Shown here one piece after another: positions 1 to 14,100 of a stretch of DNA of 64,000 nt; position 1 is the stretch's first letter, and every line of letters begins with the position of its first letter. The notes under the pieces were generated by a model that did no database searches, was not told where the DNA came from, and saw only the letters and a list, made by a program, of their open reading frames with translations. The stretch is taken from NCBI GenBank assembly GCA_023362775.1, contig JALMGJ010000004.1:37588929-37652928 (forward strand), in the 5' to 3' direction. A program made the position numbers and the translations under genes. The stretch comes from Charina bottae (Eukaryota; Chordata; Lepidosauria; Squamata; Charinaidae).

Positions 1-392
1 ATAAGGAAGGCTGAGCGAAGGAAGATAGATGCTTTTGAACTGTGGTGTTGGAGGAAAATTCTGAGAGTGCCTTGGACTGCAAGAAGATCAAACCAGTCCA
101 TACTCCAGGAAATAAAGCCAGACTGCTCACTTGAGGGAATGATATTAAAGGCAAAACTGAAGTACTTTGGCCACATAATTAGAAGACAGGATACCCTGGA
201 GAAGAAGCTGATGCTAGGGAAAGTGGAAGGCAAAAGGAAGAGGGGCCGACCAAGGGCAAGATGGATGGATGGTATTCTGGAGGTGACGGACTCAACCATT
301 GGGGAGCTGGGGATGGTGACGGCCGACAGAAAGCTCTGGCGTGGACTGGTCCATGAAGTCACGAAGAGTCGGAAACGACTGAACGAATAAAC
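1..392 (+). mobile_element. Bov-B (RTE clade) LINE, 3' end of reverse transcriptase ORF
   Basis: An open frame (about 67-390, extending upstream) matches the C-terminal end of the Bov-B/RTE polyprotein. Recognisable pieces are LKYFGHIIRR, LMLGKVEGKRKRGRPRARWMDG and the closing EVTKSRKRLNE. The frame ends in a stop where Bov-B normally ends. The upstream part lies outside the window. This is a dead, 5'-cut copy and no cellular gene is implied. Family recognition is from knowledge of Bov-B proteins. Confidence 0.85.
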
Positions 393-719
393 AACAATGG
401 TGATATGTCAAGATTAAATGACGAAGACGAAGATCTGGAGAAGCCCGTGGATGGCGGCTGAAGACGGCGGCAGAGGACGGATCCCAATTACAACTTCCGG
501 GATGTCAGCAGCCGGCTCCAAAAGCGAGGTATTCTGGGGCTTGTAGTTCCGATGCCTGGAAAAAAGAAGAGCCGGTTCCCTCACCCCCTCCCTAATTGCG
601 CGGGTACTGTAATATATGATTGTATAAATTGAATTTACATGATTGTAAGCCGCCTAGAGCCCTCCATTAGGAAGGGATAGGCGGGGTATAAATAAGATAA
701 AATAAATAATAATAATAAA
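393..719 (+). repeat. GC-rich stretch ending in an L2/CR1-type LINE or SINE tail
   Basis: Bases 590-719 contain a tail typical of reptile L2/CR1-type retroposons: a GTAAGCCGCCTAGAGCCC-like block, then GGCGGGGTATAAATAAG, then A/T-rich simple repeats. The GC-rich part at 420-590 is not recognised. Confidence 0.5.
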
Positions 720-1680
720 TATAGACATTTTGGGTGTCAGTGAACTGGAATGGACTGGAATGGGCCACTCCACATCAGATGACCACCAGATCTACTACTG
801 TGGACAAGAGGACCACAGAAGAAATGGAGTAGCCTTCATAATTAATAAAGTGGCTAAAGCAGTGCTTGGATACAATCCAAAAGAACGATAGAATCTCAAT
901 TTGAATTCGGGGTAAGCCATTTAACATCACAGCGATCCAAATATATGCCCCAACCAGAGATGCTGAAGAAGCAGAAGTAGCTCAGTTCTATGAGGATCTG
1001 CAGCACCTACTGGATAATACGCCAAAAAGAGATGTTATTTTCATTACAGGAGACTGGAATGCTAAGGTGGGTAGTCAAACGACACCTGGAATTACAGGCA
1101 AGCATGGTCTGGGAGAACAAAATGAAGCGGGACATAGGCTGATAGAATTTTGCCAAGACATTTCACTGTGCATAACAAACATTCTTCCAGCAACCTAAAA
1201 GACAACTTTATACACGGACTTCACCAGATGGTTGACACCGAAATCAGATTGACTACATCCTTTGTAGCCAAAGGTGGCAGACATCTATACAGTCGGTAAA
1301 AACAAGACCTGGAACTGACTGTAGTTCAGATCACCAACTTCTTATTGCACAATTTAGAATCAGACTAAAGAGAATAGGGAAGACCCACAGATCAGTTAGA
1401 TATGAGCTCACTAACATTCCTAATGAATATGCAGTGGAGGTGAAGAATAGATTTAAGGGACTAGATTTAGTAGATAGGGCCTCGGAAGAACTATGGAAGG
1501 AGGTTCGCAACATTGTTCAGGAGGCGGCAACAAAAAATGTCCCAAAGAAAAAGAAAACCAAGAAGGCAAGATGGCTGTCTGCTGAGACACTGGAAGTAGC
1601 CCAAGAAAGAAGGAAAGCAAAAGGCAACAGTGATAGGGGGGAGATATGCCCAATTAAATGCAAAAAAATTAAATAAATGG
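720..1680 (+). mobile_element. Bov-B LINE fragment, endonuclease domain
   Basis: Translation in several broken frames gives the apurinic-like endonuclease region of Bov-B. From about 724 it reads DILGVSELEWTGMG, later YAPTRDAEEAEV, then FITGDWNAKVGSQ with the conserved G-D-W-N-A-K-V-G motif. An in-frame piece at 1434-1676 contains RFKGLDLVDRASEELW and PKKKKTKKARWLSAE. Internal stops and frameshifts show it is a pseudogene copy. Since 1-392 is the 3' end of a Bov-B and this is the 5' half, they are two separate insertions. Confidence 0.85.
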
Positions 1681-4600
1681 GAGGAGTTAATCATAACTTC
1701 ATAGATTTCGCTGGGTTTTCTTCTAAGGATACTTGCATCTGGATTCAACCCATTTATCACCTGGCCATTTTTGGTTAAGTTTTAATTAAAAAGAAATAAA
1801 TGGAAACGTGACATGCTACCAATCAAAGCCCCAGCCTGTGGAAGCATATTTAAGTATAGGGTCTACAGGCACTTTTAGAACATAAAAATGGTGGGTGACT
1901 GTCACCCAGTACTTTGTGGGGAAGTGTGCCTAATCCACCTACCACTCAAAAAGATAGAAGTCAACTTGAGGGGATGTTGGGGAACACTCAATTTGCCTTC
2001 AGGTCAGTGGGTGTTTGTGAATGAATATACATCATGGAGATCATGTTCTATGGATAGGTAAGCCCCCATCCTGATGACATGTATTTTACAAGAGCACCCA
2101 TAGTTTGATTTTAAATATGCCCCTTAGCTCCAAAAATATTATCTACTAAAATAAAGCTTCTGGCACAGAGAACAGTTGATTAGCAAGATTCTTTGAAGTT
2201 TCCCACAGTTCAAAAGAAAGAAGAAAGATCAGTCATGCCTTTTGAACAGCAGCAAGCTGTATTTTAAAAGGAGGAAAAAAAGAGTCCTTTTTGACAAGAT
2301 AGTTCGTAGGACGAATAGATGCCTTCCTGTATGACAAACGCCAGCAGAGTAGACACCGTGGCATCAGAGAGACTAGTATGGCCATCCTAAAATAAATATA
2401 AGTGAAGCACCCTTTTTTTCCATGAAGGCTGTAGAAATGAGTGTGTCTTTCACGGGAATAAGTGCTTGCAAATATTGGTGACAACAAAACGATGCCCAGC
2501 ATTTGCAGAAATTTTTGTCTGGTGACCTTAAACATCCACTTTGATGCAAGTTGGCTTACTTCCAAGTGAAATGAAGACAAATACTAAGCCATGATTGATA
2601 GATTTTGAAATACCAATATTTTAAATAGATATTAATTTGTATGGACACCCATCTCAACACTGTGACTCTGGATAGTTAAAAAACAAATAACTGTAACACC
2701 CCAATATATATCATTCTTATTTATATAGGAATCCAACAAAATTTCTATTCAGGATGCAACAGCAAGTGGCTATACAGGAATTTGTTCCGAACACGACACC
2801 AGTTCCTTCTGAATCATGAACTCCTATTGTTGCCATAATAGTCCTTCTGAAGCAGAGTGCTATTTACCATGAAAAAAAAATGAGTTAAAATATTTGAATA
2901 TCCACTAGATAACAGGAAATAGGGCTATGCGAAACTTTCTTTTTTAAATTGACATTGCTATACCATCGCTATACTATAAATATTTATGTATTCACAGAGC
3001 CAAAGTAACAAGCAAAAGTAAAGCAAAGTACAGATTTAGTAAGAGCAAGCTCCCAAAGAAGAAAGCTTATATTATTTGGTAGTTTTTTGTTTAGAAACAT
3101 GGAATTAATGAAGGGAAAATATGAAAGAACTGTATGAAATGAACTGTATGCCTGCTGTGTAAAAAAAACAAAAAAACCCTCTCAATTCAAGTTCATCCTT
3201 CCCACCCCACCCCACCCCAAAAAATTCGGTGGGAGATTCAGATAAAAATAGAACCATGCAAGTATTTAGATTTGAAGAGGTAAAGGTGATTCAGACTACA
3301 CGTGAGCCCACGCCATACCTATCTGTACCTCCTCAAGTCAAACATTCCTGCTGTGAAGTCCAGGAGGAGGTTTGGCATCTTTAAGACATCTGGTTGGTCA
3401 CTGAGGGAACAAAGCAATCTCATCCTACACGGCTGTTCCCATGTTCGTACGGCTGAATAGGAAGGAGCTAGGACCAGGAGTGTACTCCCCATGCATTAGA
3501 CTGAGAAGTAGCGTTCAGGGAAAATGGCTTTCTTCAATCCTGCACGTATCAGTCAATTCATTGCATACCATTCTATGACCCTCCACTCATTCAATCAAGG
3601 TGCTTTCCTTGGAAGGAGATTAACAAACTGGAATGGAGGAAGGAGCCCATTGGAGACTCAGAGAACACTTCACCCAGTGTCGGTGGGTTCGGGCCAGAGT
3701 GGGCTGCATTAATTCAGTTTATACAGCCTCTGGCTTGCCCCCGTCAGTCCCTCTCCCTGGTCCCCCATGGCTGGATCGTGTATGTTCAAAGAAAAGTAGG
3801 AAGGCTGGTATAACTTACACAGAGGCAGCAAAGCGGCAGAAACAAGTACAGGACAGAAGCAAACCAAAGAACGGCATAAGAGAAGTGAAAGGAGAAAGAC
3901 CCTCCCTCCCCAACCCACTGATCAAATTAAAAGATGCTAATGCCATTTTTTTTCAAATTATAACCTACTCTGCTATGCCTGCAAATAAAAACTGAATTTA
4001 GTAGACATCCATAGGAGGAAAAGCTAGCACAATCAACTCTCAGAAAAGCTCCTTTACTACTGTTTTGGTAACTGAGCATTTTATTAGAAACTTGTTCATA
4101 TTCTGATCACTGTATTCTATGTTCTATTCCTTATTGTCCCAAGCTGCATGTTTGCAATACAGAAATCATGCCTGGGCATGTCTGTTTTAGGGGTTGAGTG
4201 GCATGATTAACTATCAGTTATATTGAAGTCCGTAAGTCTCAAATAAGTTAGGGCTATGGAAAAACTTAGCTGTGTGCACATGTGCAAAACATTTGTAATG
4301 AAAGTTACTAACAAGTTCCCTAGCTTTCCATTCCCACCTTTGGGTTTTTACTTATTCATCTTATGCAAATTGCTGTTCTCATATAAGTTCACTGTAATCA
4401 CAAGTTTGAAGACTCTACTGGAAGGCTGGCTTATTTTAGTTTCTAAGAAATGGCAAGTTTTTGAAATGGAGATTGCAAAGATCCGGTCTTGCTTCAGCCA
4501 CAGCTCCATTTCTTTTGCAAAGGCCTGCTTTTAAGCTGAGAACCGCAGCACCTTCTCAAATGAGTTTACCGGGGAGGGTTAGCACTAAGCGGGGAAACTA

Positions 4601-4690
4601 GCTGGCCCGCTCTACAAGGATGAGTAGGAGGAACTGGTAAATCAAGTGTTTACACATCCACCGCTTTTTTTTTAATGGAATCTACTAAGC
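1681..4690. other. Intergenic, no gene recognised
   Basis: No exon, RNA gene or recognisable transposon was found here. Short frames (for example 2233-2580 minus and 3524-3995 plus) show no known domain. A C/A-rich run (CCCCA repeated) lies at about 3199-3220. Confidence 0.5.
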
Positions 4691-4692
4691 GC

Positions 4693-4896
4693 TCTAGACC
4701 AGTGCTTCCCAAACTTTTTCCTTCATTACCCAAAACCGCTTATCAGAAAGTCCTTTTTACCCAATATAGGTAAAACACTTTAAGTCAATTTAAATGTCCC
4801 TGTTGCGACTGGGTAATGGGCTAGGGTTGTCGTTACCCAAAGAAAAACCACTTTTACCCAATTTTGGGTAATTTACCAGGTTTGAGAAGCACTGCT
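4693..4896. mobile_element. Short hAT-like MITE
   Basis: The ends form an imperfect inverted repeat: CAGTGCTTCCCAAACTTTTT on the left and a GTTTGAGAAGCACTG-type end on the right. The interior repeats TTACCCAA and GGGTAA on both strands. CAG-start ends are typical of hAT elements, but I could not confirm a clear 8 bp target duplication. Confidence 0.55.
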
Positions 4897-4902
4897 TTGA
4901 CT

Positions 4903-6869
4903 AATCAAGCTAAGAGATTTTTTTTCTTGTTATCCTTTCCCCCAAGACCTGTTTCCCCCCACTTACAGTTGCTTTTAGAAACTAAGATGCTATTTTCTTT
5001 TCTTTCATTAAAAGCTGAAACACCCCCAATGAAGAACCAACTATTAGGGTTGTGCAAAACATTCCAGAGATATTTGGCAACATGTGGCAGCTTGCATGAA
5101 GACTTCTTTTCATATTGTTATGGCAGCTTCATCATCTGCAAAGCTCGCCCTCCTTCCTGGTGACCTGCTTTCGGTTGTCTACGTGGGTCTGTGCCCAGAC
5201 AGCCACTTGGCTCATCATGCTCCTGTCATTTTGCTGACTCCACCATTTCCTTGCAGCCTCCTGAAAAGCTGCTATGTGGGTTGGGGTGGTTCTATGGAAC
5301 AAAACAGAATAGACAATCTAAGTTCAGTCCAATATAATTAACTTGTGAATGAAAAGGCTGCAATCCCAAAAAGTAAAATAGTTCAAAGAGTATCTTTTCT
5401 CAAAGAATAATACTGTCAACATCAATAAGGATTTAAAGTTATTTTATTACATTAAAATGATATATAAGACAATCCGGAGTACTCACTATAACATGGCAAT
5501 GGAAAGTATTTTTGAACCTTATGAGACCCAGGATATAGAAGATGTCAGAGAGAGTAAATTAGTGCCTTCCAAGATTGAGTTCCATAACTGGGCTTTTTCT
5601 AATATAAAGAAATCTGGAAATGTTTTAAATGTTTAATGATTTTAAATATTTAATGATGCAGAAGAGGTACTTTGGAATGCACTATAACACAAGCACAAAA
5701 ACTCTTTAAAGCAGCTGTTTTTAATGTGCCTTCTTAAAGCAGCTGCATGTTTTCAGAGTCTTTAAAGATATAGCTACTTTAAATACTTGTGCTTCCACAT
5801 GTTTTGAAGCACGTCTTTAAAATAATTTTCAAAACATGCATAGTTCTATAGATTATTGCTTAACTTGAAAAAGTCTGAAGAAAAGTAGGTTTCTTCTAAG
5901 GGTGCCCCATAGCAACAGTCTTCAGGCATGCCACATTCAAGCTCTGTGGAGCTCCTAACACTGACAAAGCAGCTCTTGGAAGCTCAGCTAAGAATCAGTG
6001 CTCTCACACCAATCTTTCCAGCTACTAATAACCTCCACAAAACAGGTAAACACGTATTTAATGAAAGAACATACCACTGACTTTAGTGATTATATCTTCT
6101 CATTTTATTGCTGGGATGAAAGTGCCAGGAAGTCTAATCATGTCAATTATCACTGAAACCTTGGGGTCAAGCATTATGAGGAGGAAAATGACTATCTCAA
6201 GAGAAGGTCCAGCTGCCCAGGCAAAATAATAATATTATTCTTTCTGTACTAACTGGGTGAGCAACCTGCAGGTCATAGGACACAGGCTGACTTCCAACCC
6301 CATTCCCCTGGCTCCAACTGACATTATCAAAATTTTGTGCCATGATTTTTTCATGGTTTCTAAACAAAACTGGATGCATTAAACTTCTGTGAAGCTCCAC
6401 AATGAACACATTTTATCCCTTAGCTGCCCCCCAAACGAACCAAGAAAATGGGCTGAAATATGGCCCCATCATTGCATCACCAGTCATGCCCTCAAAGGTT
6501 GTGGCAGGGGAGAAAATAAAGAGTGGCCTCTGCCCACAAAAATATTGCCTGCCCTGTCCTAGTGGATGCAAGATTAATTATGTAAAATGATGCTGCATGT
6601 GGCTCTATTCGGCTTTGGCAGCATTTATCACACTGCAAGGATAGGGTATTGTGGGCTGCCAAATGCCTGTCCTTTTGGCTTAAGACCAGTCTAAAACAAG
6701 TAAAATACTTACAGGTAAACAATCCAGTAGTATAAAACTGACAAATTCTCATTAAAGCAGTTCTAACTGAAGTATTCTGAAGGCTGGTACAACCAAGACA
6801 CCTATTGTGACAATTCCCATCCCACATCTTGTTAATTCGTATAACACAAACAAGCCACTGGAAACAAAA
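4903..6869. other. Intergenic between CCDC138 and the next gene
   Basis: This region lies downstream of the CCDC138 stop codon. Nothing coding or clearly repetitive was recognised. Confidence 0.5.
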
Positions 6870-6875
6870 TTTATT
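6870..6875 (-). terminator. Candidate CCDC138 poly(A) signal
   Basis: On the minus strand AATAAA begins 13 bases after the CCDC138 stop codon. It would give a very short 3' UTR, so a more distal site cannot be excluded. Confidence 0.4.
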
Positions 6876-6888
6876 AAAATGCAACCTG

Positions 6889-7060
6889 CTAGTTACTTGC
6901 ATTTTGACTATTTTCAAGGGGGTTGTTTTTTATTAAACCCAAATTAAAGAGAATCGAGTTGAGGTTAATACATAAAAAGGCATGATCTGGATGTGCTGTC
7001 CTCAGTAGTTCTTGAATCATCAGGTGGATAGTAAACAGCTCAAACATCTTCTTATTACTC
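6889..7060 (-). CDS. CCDC138: CCDC138 exon 15 (last, with stop)
   Basis: Encodes SNKKMFELFTIHLMIQE, later HAFLCINLNSILFNLGL, then a short divergent tail ending NASN and TAG at 6891-6889. It is preceded by a ..TTACAG acceptor. This frame lacks a usable ATG, so simple ORF scanning misses it. Confidence 0.92.
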
Positions 7061-10000
7061 CTGTAACATATTTTGTAAAATATTATGCAATTTAAAAAAA
7101 ATCAGTTCAAATAACTAGAGAGTCAGAAGTTCAATTACATTTGATTCTGAAGTTTCAACTTTTCAAACTGGAATAAACAGTATTTGCTGTTATTCACAGA
7201 TATTTTATATGGTTATTTTTTAATAACAATAACAATTTATTAAATTTATATACACCTGACTCCCAGCGACTCTGGGTTTTTGTTTTTACAGCCTGGAAAA
7301 TAAACTTCATAGGCTGTATGCAGGATATCCCTTTTAAATAAATATGACACGACGACAGAGCGCATGGATACCTGCAAGACATGGCACTGGTATCCATTAT
7401 TGTAGAAAAGGGAGTAGAAAGAGAACAGGCACAAACAAATTAGAAAAGCCTTCAAAAGCTGAAAGAGAAAGCCATTATTCCCATATTTTACTACTTAAGG
7501 TATGCTCAGATTACATTACTGATGTTTTTATTTATTTAAAATGTTAAAAATATCATCTGTACAAATATAATTTTAAAAACAAAAACTTCACTTAAATAAT
7601 TTATGATTACATTTGAAAGCCTGAGGACTCCCCTGCCCTGCTATATGGTTTGTTTGTTTACTGAACACCTTTTTATAGCTCCCCATCTGCCCAGGGAATT
7701 CTGGGCAGTGAACAGAAATAAAAACATAACCAAACTATACTTGTAGAGCTGCTGAAAAGCTTCTCCGGTTACCGACCAACTTTCTGCCTGCACCACAGAT
7801 CCATGTCTTTCCTTGGTGGTTTGTGATTGGGTCTGCCCTGTTTTATTTTGGCTGACTGCTGTCTAGTTCAGCTACTGCATCCATGTCTTTTCTGTTACCT
7901 TTCCCATGAATCTCCCAAGCTATGGAAATCCTGGGCTGCCCCCACTCCAACAAATACGTAATATCGCTACTGAGAAAAATATTTCCAGGTTGGAAGACGT
8001 ACTTGATTTTTGAAAGTTTCTGAAGCAGAATGCTGAGTTTCTCCAGGAGCTGAGTATCAGGCTTAGACTTTCGAAGAAGCACCGAACAAGTGCGGAAAAA
8101 GAGCTCATTACTACAAGCTTCCAGAAAACGATTCAAATACCCTGAAAAATAAAGTGCTCAATAAACATAAGGAGCTCAGCAATCATAATTGGTGCGTATA
8201 AATATAAAGCATGTTGTATCCAAACATCCTCCAACCTGGGATTCAGCGAACTATCAAGCTTTCTAAATTCAAATTTCAGCAGATATTACAAAACTGATCA
8301 TATGTGGTATTAACTGGTGTTGTTTGAAAATCATCAGAATCCATTCCAGAGGAATTTAAGTTCTGAGGTGAACAAATCTCTCATGCCCGTCACTCATACA
8401 TATAATCAGTTGGGGGAAAAGTGGTATTGTAGCTTAAGTAATTCTACAATTCTTCCCAAGCTGCATGGTCCTCAATGGATTCTGGGAAATAGACTCTCTT
8501 GTCGAGGCCTTTGAAAGAACAACGGTACTTGTATTTTTAATCCCTGTCCTTTAAAGGGATGGTTTCTTAGAATATCCCACCACCATCTTGACTTGCCCAG
8601 CTCCACTTTGCCATGTAGGTTTTGACACTTCAGCTGAAGAAGATGAGGTATGAAGAAGTTCCCATCACTTCTGACCTTAGAATGCTGACCAACTGTTCTG
8701 AACAGCAGCTCACCAGGACACATTTTACAAATCAGCCTCAAAGATAGTTCATGAAAATCTCAATCCTGAAGGTTTAAAAAATACCTTTCATACCAATCTG
8801 TGCATGTGAAAAGTACGGTTTTCAATGCCTTGGCTTTCTTAATGGTGGGAGAGACAGCTGTCTTGCTTAGCACAGTTCTGGGTTACAACTGTTTTCTTTA
8901 ATGACGCCAGTGCCTGCATCCTCCCGCCAAGCAAAGCACGGAATTGGCCTAAATGTTTACAGGGTTTCGTTGGATTTCTGAAATATATTAATTAAGTAGA
9001 AACCCATTTTAGTTCTGTGATTTCCCAACAGTATAAATAAGGAAAAAAAATACCAGAAACATCAGTGTTTGCATATTCTTCGACACAATCATCAATATGG
9101 TGGTATCTTTGCAACATTATTTTTAATGAAGGAAGGTTTCATTTCTTAGGGAACTAGCTGAGGTTTCATTTTTAGCAGGAAATGTTTTTCTCTCACTATT
9201 TGTTTCCATTTCCTTCTTAAGCAGCTTGTAGCTATCAAATTTATTACAATACAATAATATATTTATGTTCTGCTTCTGTAAGCAAAAAGCTGAAGAATGT
9301 TTGAGTGCAGTCCATTCTGTATAAAAGGAAAAACAAAATTTTATGAACATGTAAGAGAAGAAGATTTTTGGCGTTAAATGTAGGAGCAATATTGTAATCA
9401 ATACAATATACAATATTGTAAGGGTCCCTCCTTGTGGGGGAGATGGGCGGGATATAAATGTAATAATAAATAAATAAAATAAAATAAAATAATCCTATTT
9501 ATTTATTTATTTCTATGCTGCCCACTTGTACAACTGTAGGTGGCTCACAAGAGACACAGTAAAACACCATAAACATCCATTGTGTTACTTTTTAGCTTCC
9601 TCCAAATAAATAAACACTTTAAATATTAGCATGCAAAAGCCACAATGTCTACTGAGTTTATAAAGTGCTTTTAAGGTTTCCTATCAATGCAATGCAATCA
9701 GTGGTTTCCATCTGAGTGTAGATTTTCAAAGGAAACATCTACAGTCTAATTACATATACACTGAGTATCAGATGTAAAAGCAAGATTCTTACTCTGCTTG
9801 TTTTCATTGCTTCTGCCCTCCTCCCATGTAGGGTTAAGAATATCTTGATTATTCTTTTTGCCCCGATTAAAAGGATATTGCCTTATACATAATCAGACTC
9901 TTTGCCTATTGAATCTAGCAACCTCTGCTGTCATTCTGTATAGTAGAGATGCCAACATCCAAGGTACCTTAGAAGGTATTACTTATTTGCAAGAACCTCT

Positions 10001-11150
10001 AGTACTAGAAAACGAAGTTAGGTCAGCACTCCAGTCATTACCAAGTCAGAAGGCTACAGGAATTAATGGTATATCTACAGAAATATGGCAAGCAACAAGG
10101 AGAATCAGTAAAGGTTCTAACCAAACTATACCAGCAAAACTGGGGAATGACACAGCGGCCAACAGATTGGAAGAGGTCAGTCTGCATACCAATACCAAAG
10201 AAAGGAGACTTAACAGTGTGTAAATTATTGTACAATATTCTTAATATCATATGCAAGCAAAGTAATGCTTAGTATCATCCAACACAGATTAAAGCTGTAC
10301 ATGGAAAGGGAAATGCCTGATGTTCAAGCTGGCATTTAAAAAGGCCAAGGAACAAGCCACATTATTTCTGATACCCGCTGGATAACTGAGAAATCCAAAG
10401 AATACCAAAAAGAAATTGGTATGTGCTTCATTAATTATAATGGCATTTGATTGTGTTGATCATGTCAAGCTGTGAAATGTGCTTAGGAAAATGGGAATCC
10501 CTGAACATCTCATTGCTCCCATGCAAAACCTATACACAGGACAGGAAGCCACAGTATGGACAGAACATGGCAAAACAGAATGCCTCCAGGTTGGCAAAGG
10601 AGTGAGCCAAGGTTGTACATTCTCCCCTTATTTATTGCTTGGCAGGGTAGTAATGACAGCCTTAGAAAAGATATTTAGATGCTATGATGCCTCTACACTT
10701 ACAAAATCAGAATTATGCAGGCAATGGTTCTCCCTGTGACACTTATGGAAGACAAAGTTGGACTTTGAAGAAGCAGTATGGAAAAAATTATTAATGCTTT
10801 TGAACACTGATGTTGGAGAAGACTTCCAAGAATACCATGGATAGCCAAGAAAACAAATGGATCATAGAACAAATCAATCCAGAGTTCTTATTCAAGGCAC
10901 AAATGACCAAGCAAAAACTATCATATCTTGGACATGTTACGTGAAGACCCAGCTCCCTTGAGAAATCCATAATGCTGGCAAAGGTGGAAGGAAAGAGAAG
11001 AAAAGGACAATCAGCAAGGTGGGTGGATTCAATAAAAACGAGATGGGTGCACTGCTGGGAGACCTGATGGGTGAGTTGGGGGACAGATTACCCTGGAGAA
11101 GGTCTATCTATGTGGTCACTAAGGATCAACATAATCAACATAATCAACGT

Positions 11151-11181
<31 letters not shown>

Positions 11182-14100
11182 TCCATCCAAAAATCTATCT
11201 AAATCATGCATACCTACAGTCCATTGCTATTACTGATCGTTTCTAAGCTGAGCTTTCGTTTATTCACGGTTTAGTGTTATTTCTGAATACAGGCACAGTC
11301 ACAGAGACTTCAATTGAAGCCAACAGTTCTTTAGTGTTCCCAGAGGGGTGAAATCCCACACCGTGTGGGTTCAGACAGCTCAGCTCTGTTTTGTACTACA
11401 TGGAGCAGCATTGCTTTGGTCACAGGCTGATCTCTGTCTTCAAACTAGAAGAAAAGACAATCCAAACCTATCAGACAAAACATTGCAGACAGGATGAGGA
11501 AGGACAGTCTGGGACAGGGAACCCTTTAAAAAAAGCATGCCACTCATCCTACATAAGCTATAAGGTATTTCTTGTTCTCCAACTTCAAATGCCTCTGCTT
11601 AAGATAAGTTTGCACCTGTTCTTTAAAAGAATAAAGGATGGGATGGATTAACCCTTCCAGCAGTGAACACAGTTAATGCTATGGAGAAATCATACTCACA
11701 AAGTCAAGCATCTAAATCTTAGCCTTTTAAAAATATGTGGTAAGAATGTGTAGGTTCCTTCTGGCATAGAGGAGAAACAAAAAAAGATGCATGCCGGAGG
11801 CTTAATAATTAAGAGAGCTGAATCTGTAGCTGCACAATGTTCACAGTTTTAATTCTAGATACTGTAACTACAGAGATTATAGCCCCCTTTAACCTTTTAA
11901 CAAGAGTTGTTGCAAAGTCATCTTGAATAAAAAGCAACAGTTGAATTCTTGTTGTCTGCTCAACTATTCGTTAGTGGCATCTTGAACTAGTTAAGGCCCT
12001 TGACCGGTGAATTGCTTTTGAGTCTGAAGGATTATGTTGTACACCTTCCAAAGAAGCAGGAGAGAAGAGTATGAAATTATCTCCACCTAATTTCAGGCTA
12101 ACCTTTACCCCAACCTTTCCTACTAGGGTTTAGAATTGAAAGTCAAGTTGGAGCAAACCTTGAAAGGCAAACGCCTCCCAGAGCCTCTTATTTTGAAAAA
12201 CTTTAAGACAAGCCTTATTCTCAATTGTCCCTCCACAAAACAAACAAGCAAACTTTGCAGTAGCCCCAGCGCTGCTCTTCTGAACAGGATGTTTCAATTG
12301 CAAGAGTAAAAATGCAACGTTTTCAAGCAAAGGTGAAGAACTTTGTTGTGACGAAGGGTGCGGTCCTTCAGGGACAATTTTGTAGCATAGGAGAGGGCAA
12401 GGCCAACTCCTTTCTCTGCGCAAACCTTTCCTTCTCTCTCTCTCTGCAAGTTCATTTAATAACTGTGTCTTTAATAATTTCACACATGCTACCACTTAAT
12501 GCCAAAATCTGGTAACATATAAAGCAAATCCTGTGTGGTAACTACTTAGGAAAATGTTAGGTTCAAAGCTGCCACATGGATTTTTTGTGCAACTGACATA
12601 AAAGAAACATATTCCCAACAATGTATTAAGTGTCAAAACAGCTCCCTTAACATTAGGATACAGAGGCTAAAGATAACTCTCTTTTTTATTTCCTGGTTAA
12701 GATAAAACAGCATAATCACTCTAGGCAGAAATTGTGGGATGAGTCCTTAGCAGTGATTTATCTCAGTGGAAAATCAAGCTGTCTTGTTTGTATAGGAATG
12801 CAGAATGCTTTCTTTTAGTTCCACTAACTGTGAGTTTTAAATGCAGAATGATTATTCTGTTTGGCTGGAGGCACATCTGGAGATCTTACTTAATTTGATG
12901 TTAAAGTATGACCACGGAGACAGAAATTACGGTGTTCTGTAGAATAGAACCAACAGCTGCAGTTCAATAGTGTTTACACGTGAAAGGTTATACAATTCAA
13001 TTATCCAGGTAACAATTTAAGAACTCATTAGTTAAAACTGTAATACAAGAAACAAAGCAATCTTGTAGATAAAACTGTTGTGTGCTTGTTTGAGTTTATT
13101 TCTAGAGAGACAGCTTACACATACTAAGAATTGAATAACCATTAGGAATCATAAACAATTTAAGGGCATCTTATTACTAAAATTAGGGGGCGTGGTGGCT
13201 CAGCGGGTAAGATGCCAGGCTTGTCAATCGGAAGGTCGCAAGTTCGGAGGTTCGAATCCCTAGCCCCGCATGACGGAGTGAGCTCCCGCACTCGCCCCAG
13301 CTCTTGCCAACCTAGCAATTCGAAAGCATGCAAATGCAAGTAGATTAATAGGTACCACTTCGGTGGGTAGGTAACAGCGTTCCACGTGCGTCATGCGGCC
13401 ACATGACCGTGGAAGCATCTTCGGACAACGTTGGCTCTTTGGCTAACAAACGGAGATGAGCACCGGCCCCTAGAGTCGGACACGACTGCACAAATGTGCG
13501 GGGGGAACCTTTACTTTTTATTACTAGAATTGATAATTACATAAACAGGCCTATGCTGATGCTCTCAGAGCTTGTTGAAAAGGCCAGCCCTACAATATCC
13601 AGCTGGACACTGTGCTTCCATACATCGGAACCTCATACAAAGATCCAATGGGCATAAGGCTTGAAATCATGTACCTTCTATAAAGTATAAATCTTTTAAA
13701 GAGCATTCAATTTTTTTAACTAGCTGCCTATCACAAATATTAAACTACAATGGGGGAAAACACATTTTCTTTTGCAGAGTTTCCTGTTCTGCATAACAAT
13801 AATAATAATAACAACAACAACTCTCCTTTGCAATAACCTATCAAGCAATATACCCAAAGTAAACTTGAAAGGCATACAAAATGAACAAAACAATGTTTTA
13901 AAAAGCATGAAAAGAATGTGGATCACTTACTAGAATCTGTTGTCATCTGAAGTAAACTGTCAATGGCATTGGAAAGGAGGCCTTTCCTTGATATTCTTAG
14001 GTGAGTCAATACAATGGGCACAGCTTGGTAGTCCAAAAACAAGACTTTCCCTTCATCTGTCTTCAGATCAATGCAAAGTGAATCAAAGGCTTGTGCCAAA

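Noticed and set aside
3524..3995. Overlapping plus-strand frames in the intergenic region
   Set aside because: No domain, no splice or promoter support, and biased composition expected by chance.
1..6850. Part of EDAR, the next gene in mammals
   Set aside because: No frame resembling a death-domain receptor was seen, so the gene, if conserved, lies outside the window.
13186..13260. tRNA-like sequence with A and B boxes
   Set aside because: It is the head of a Sauria SINE. Four other copies in the window have the same body and tail, and target duplications flank it.
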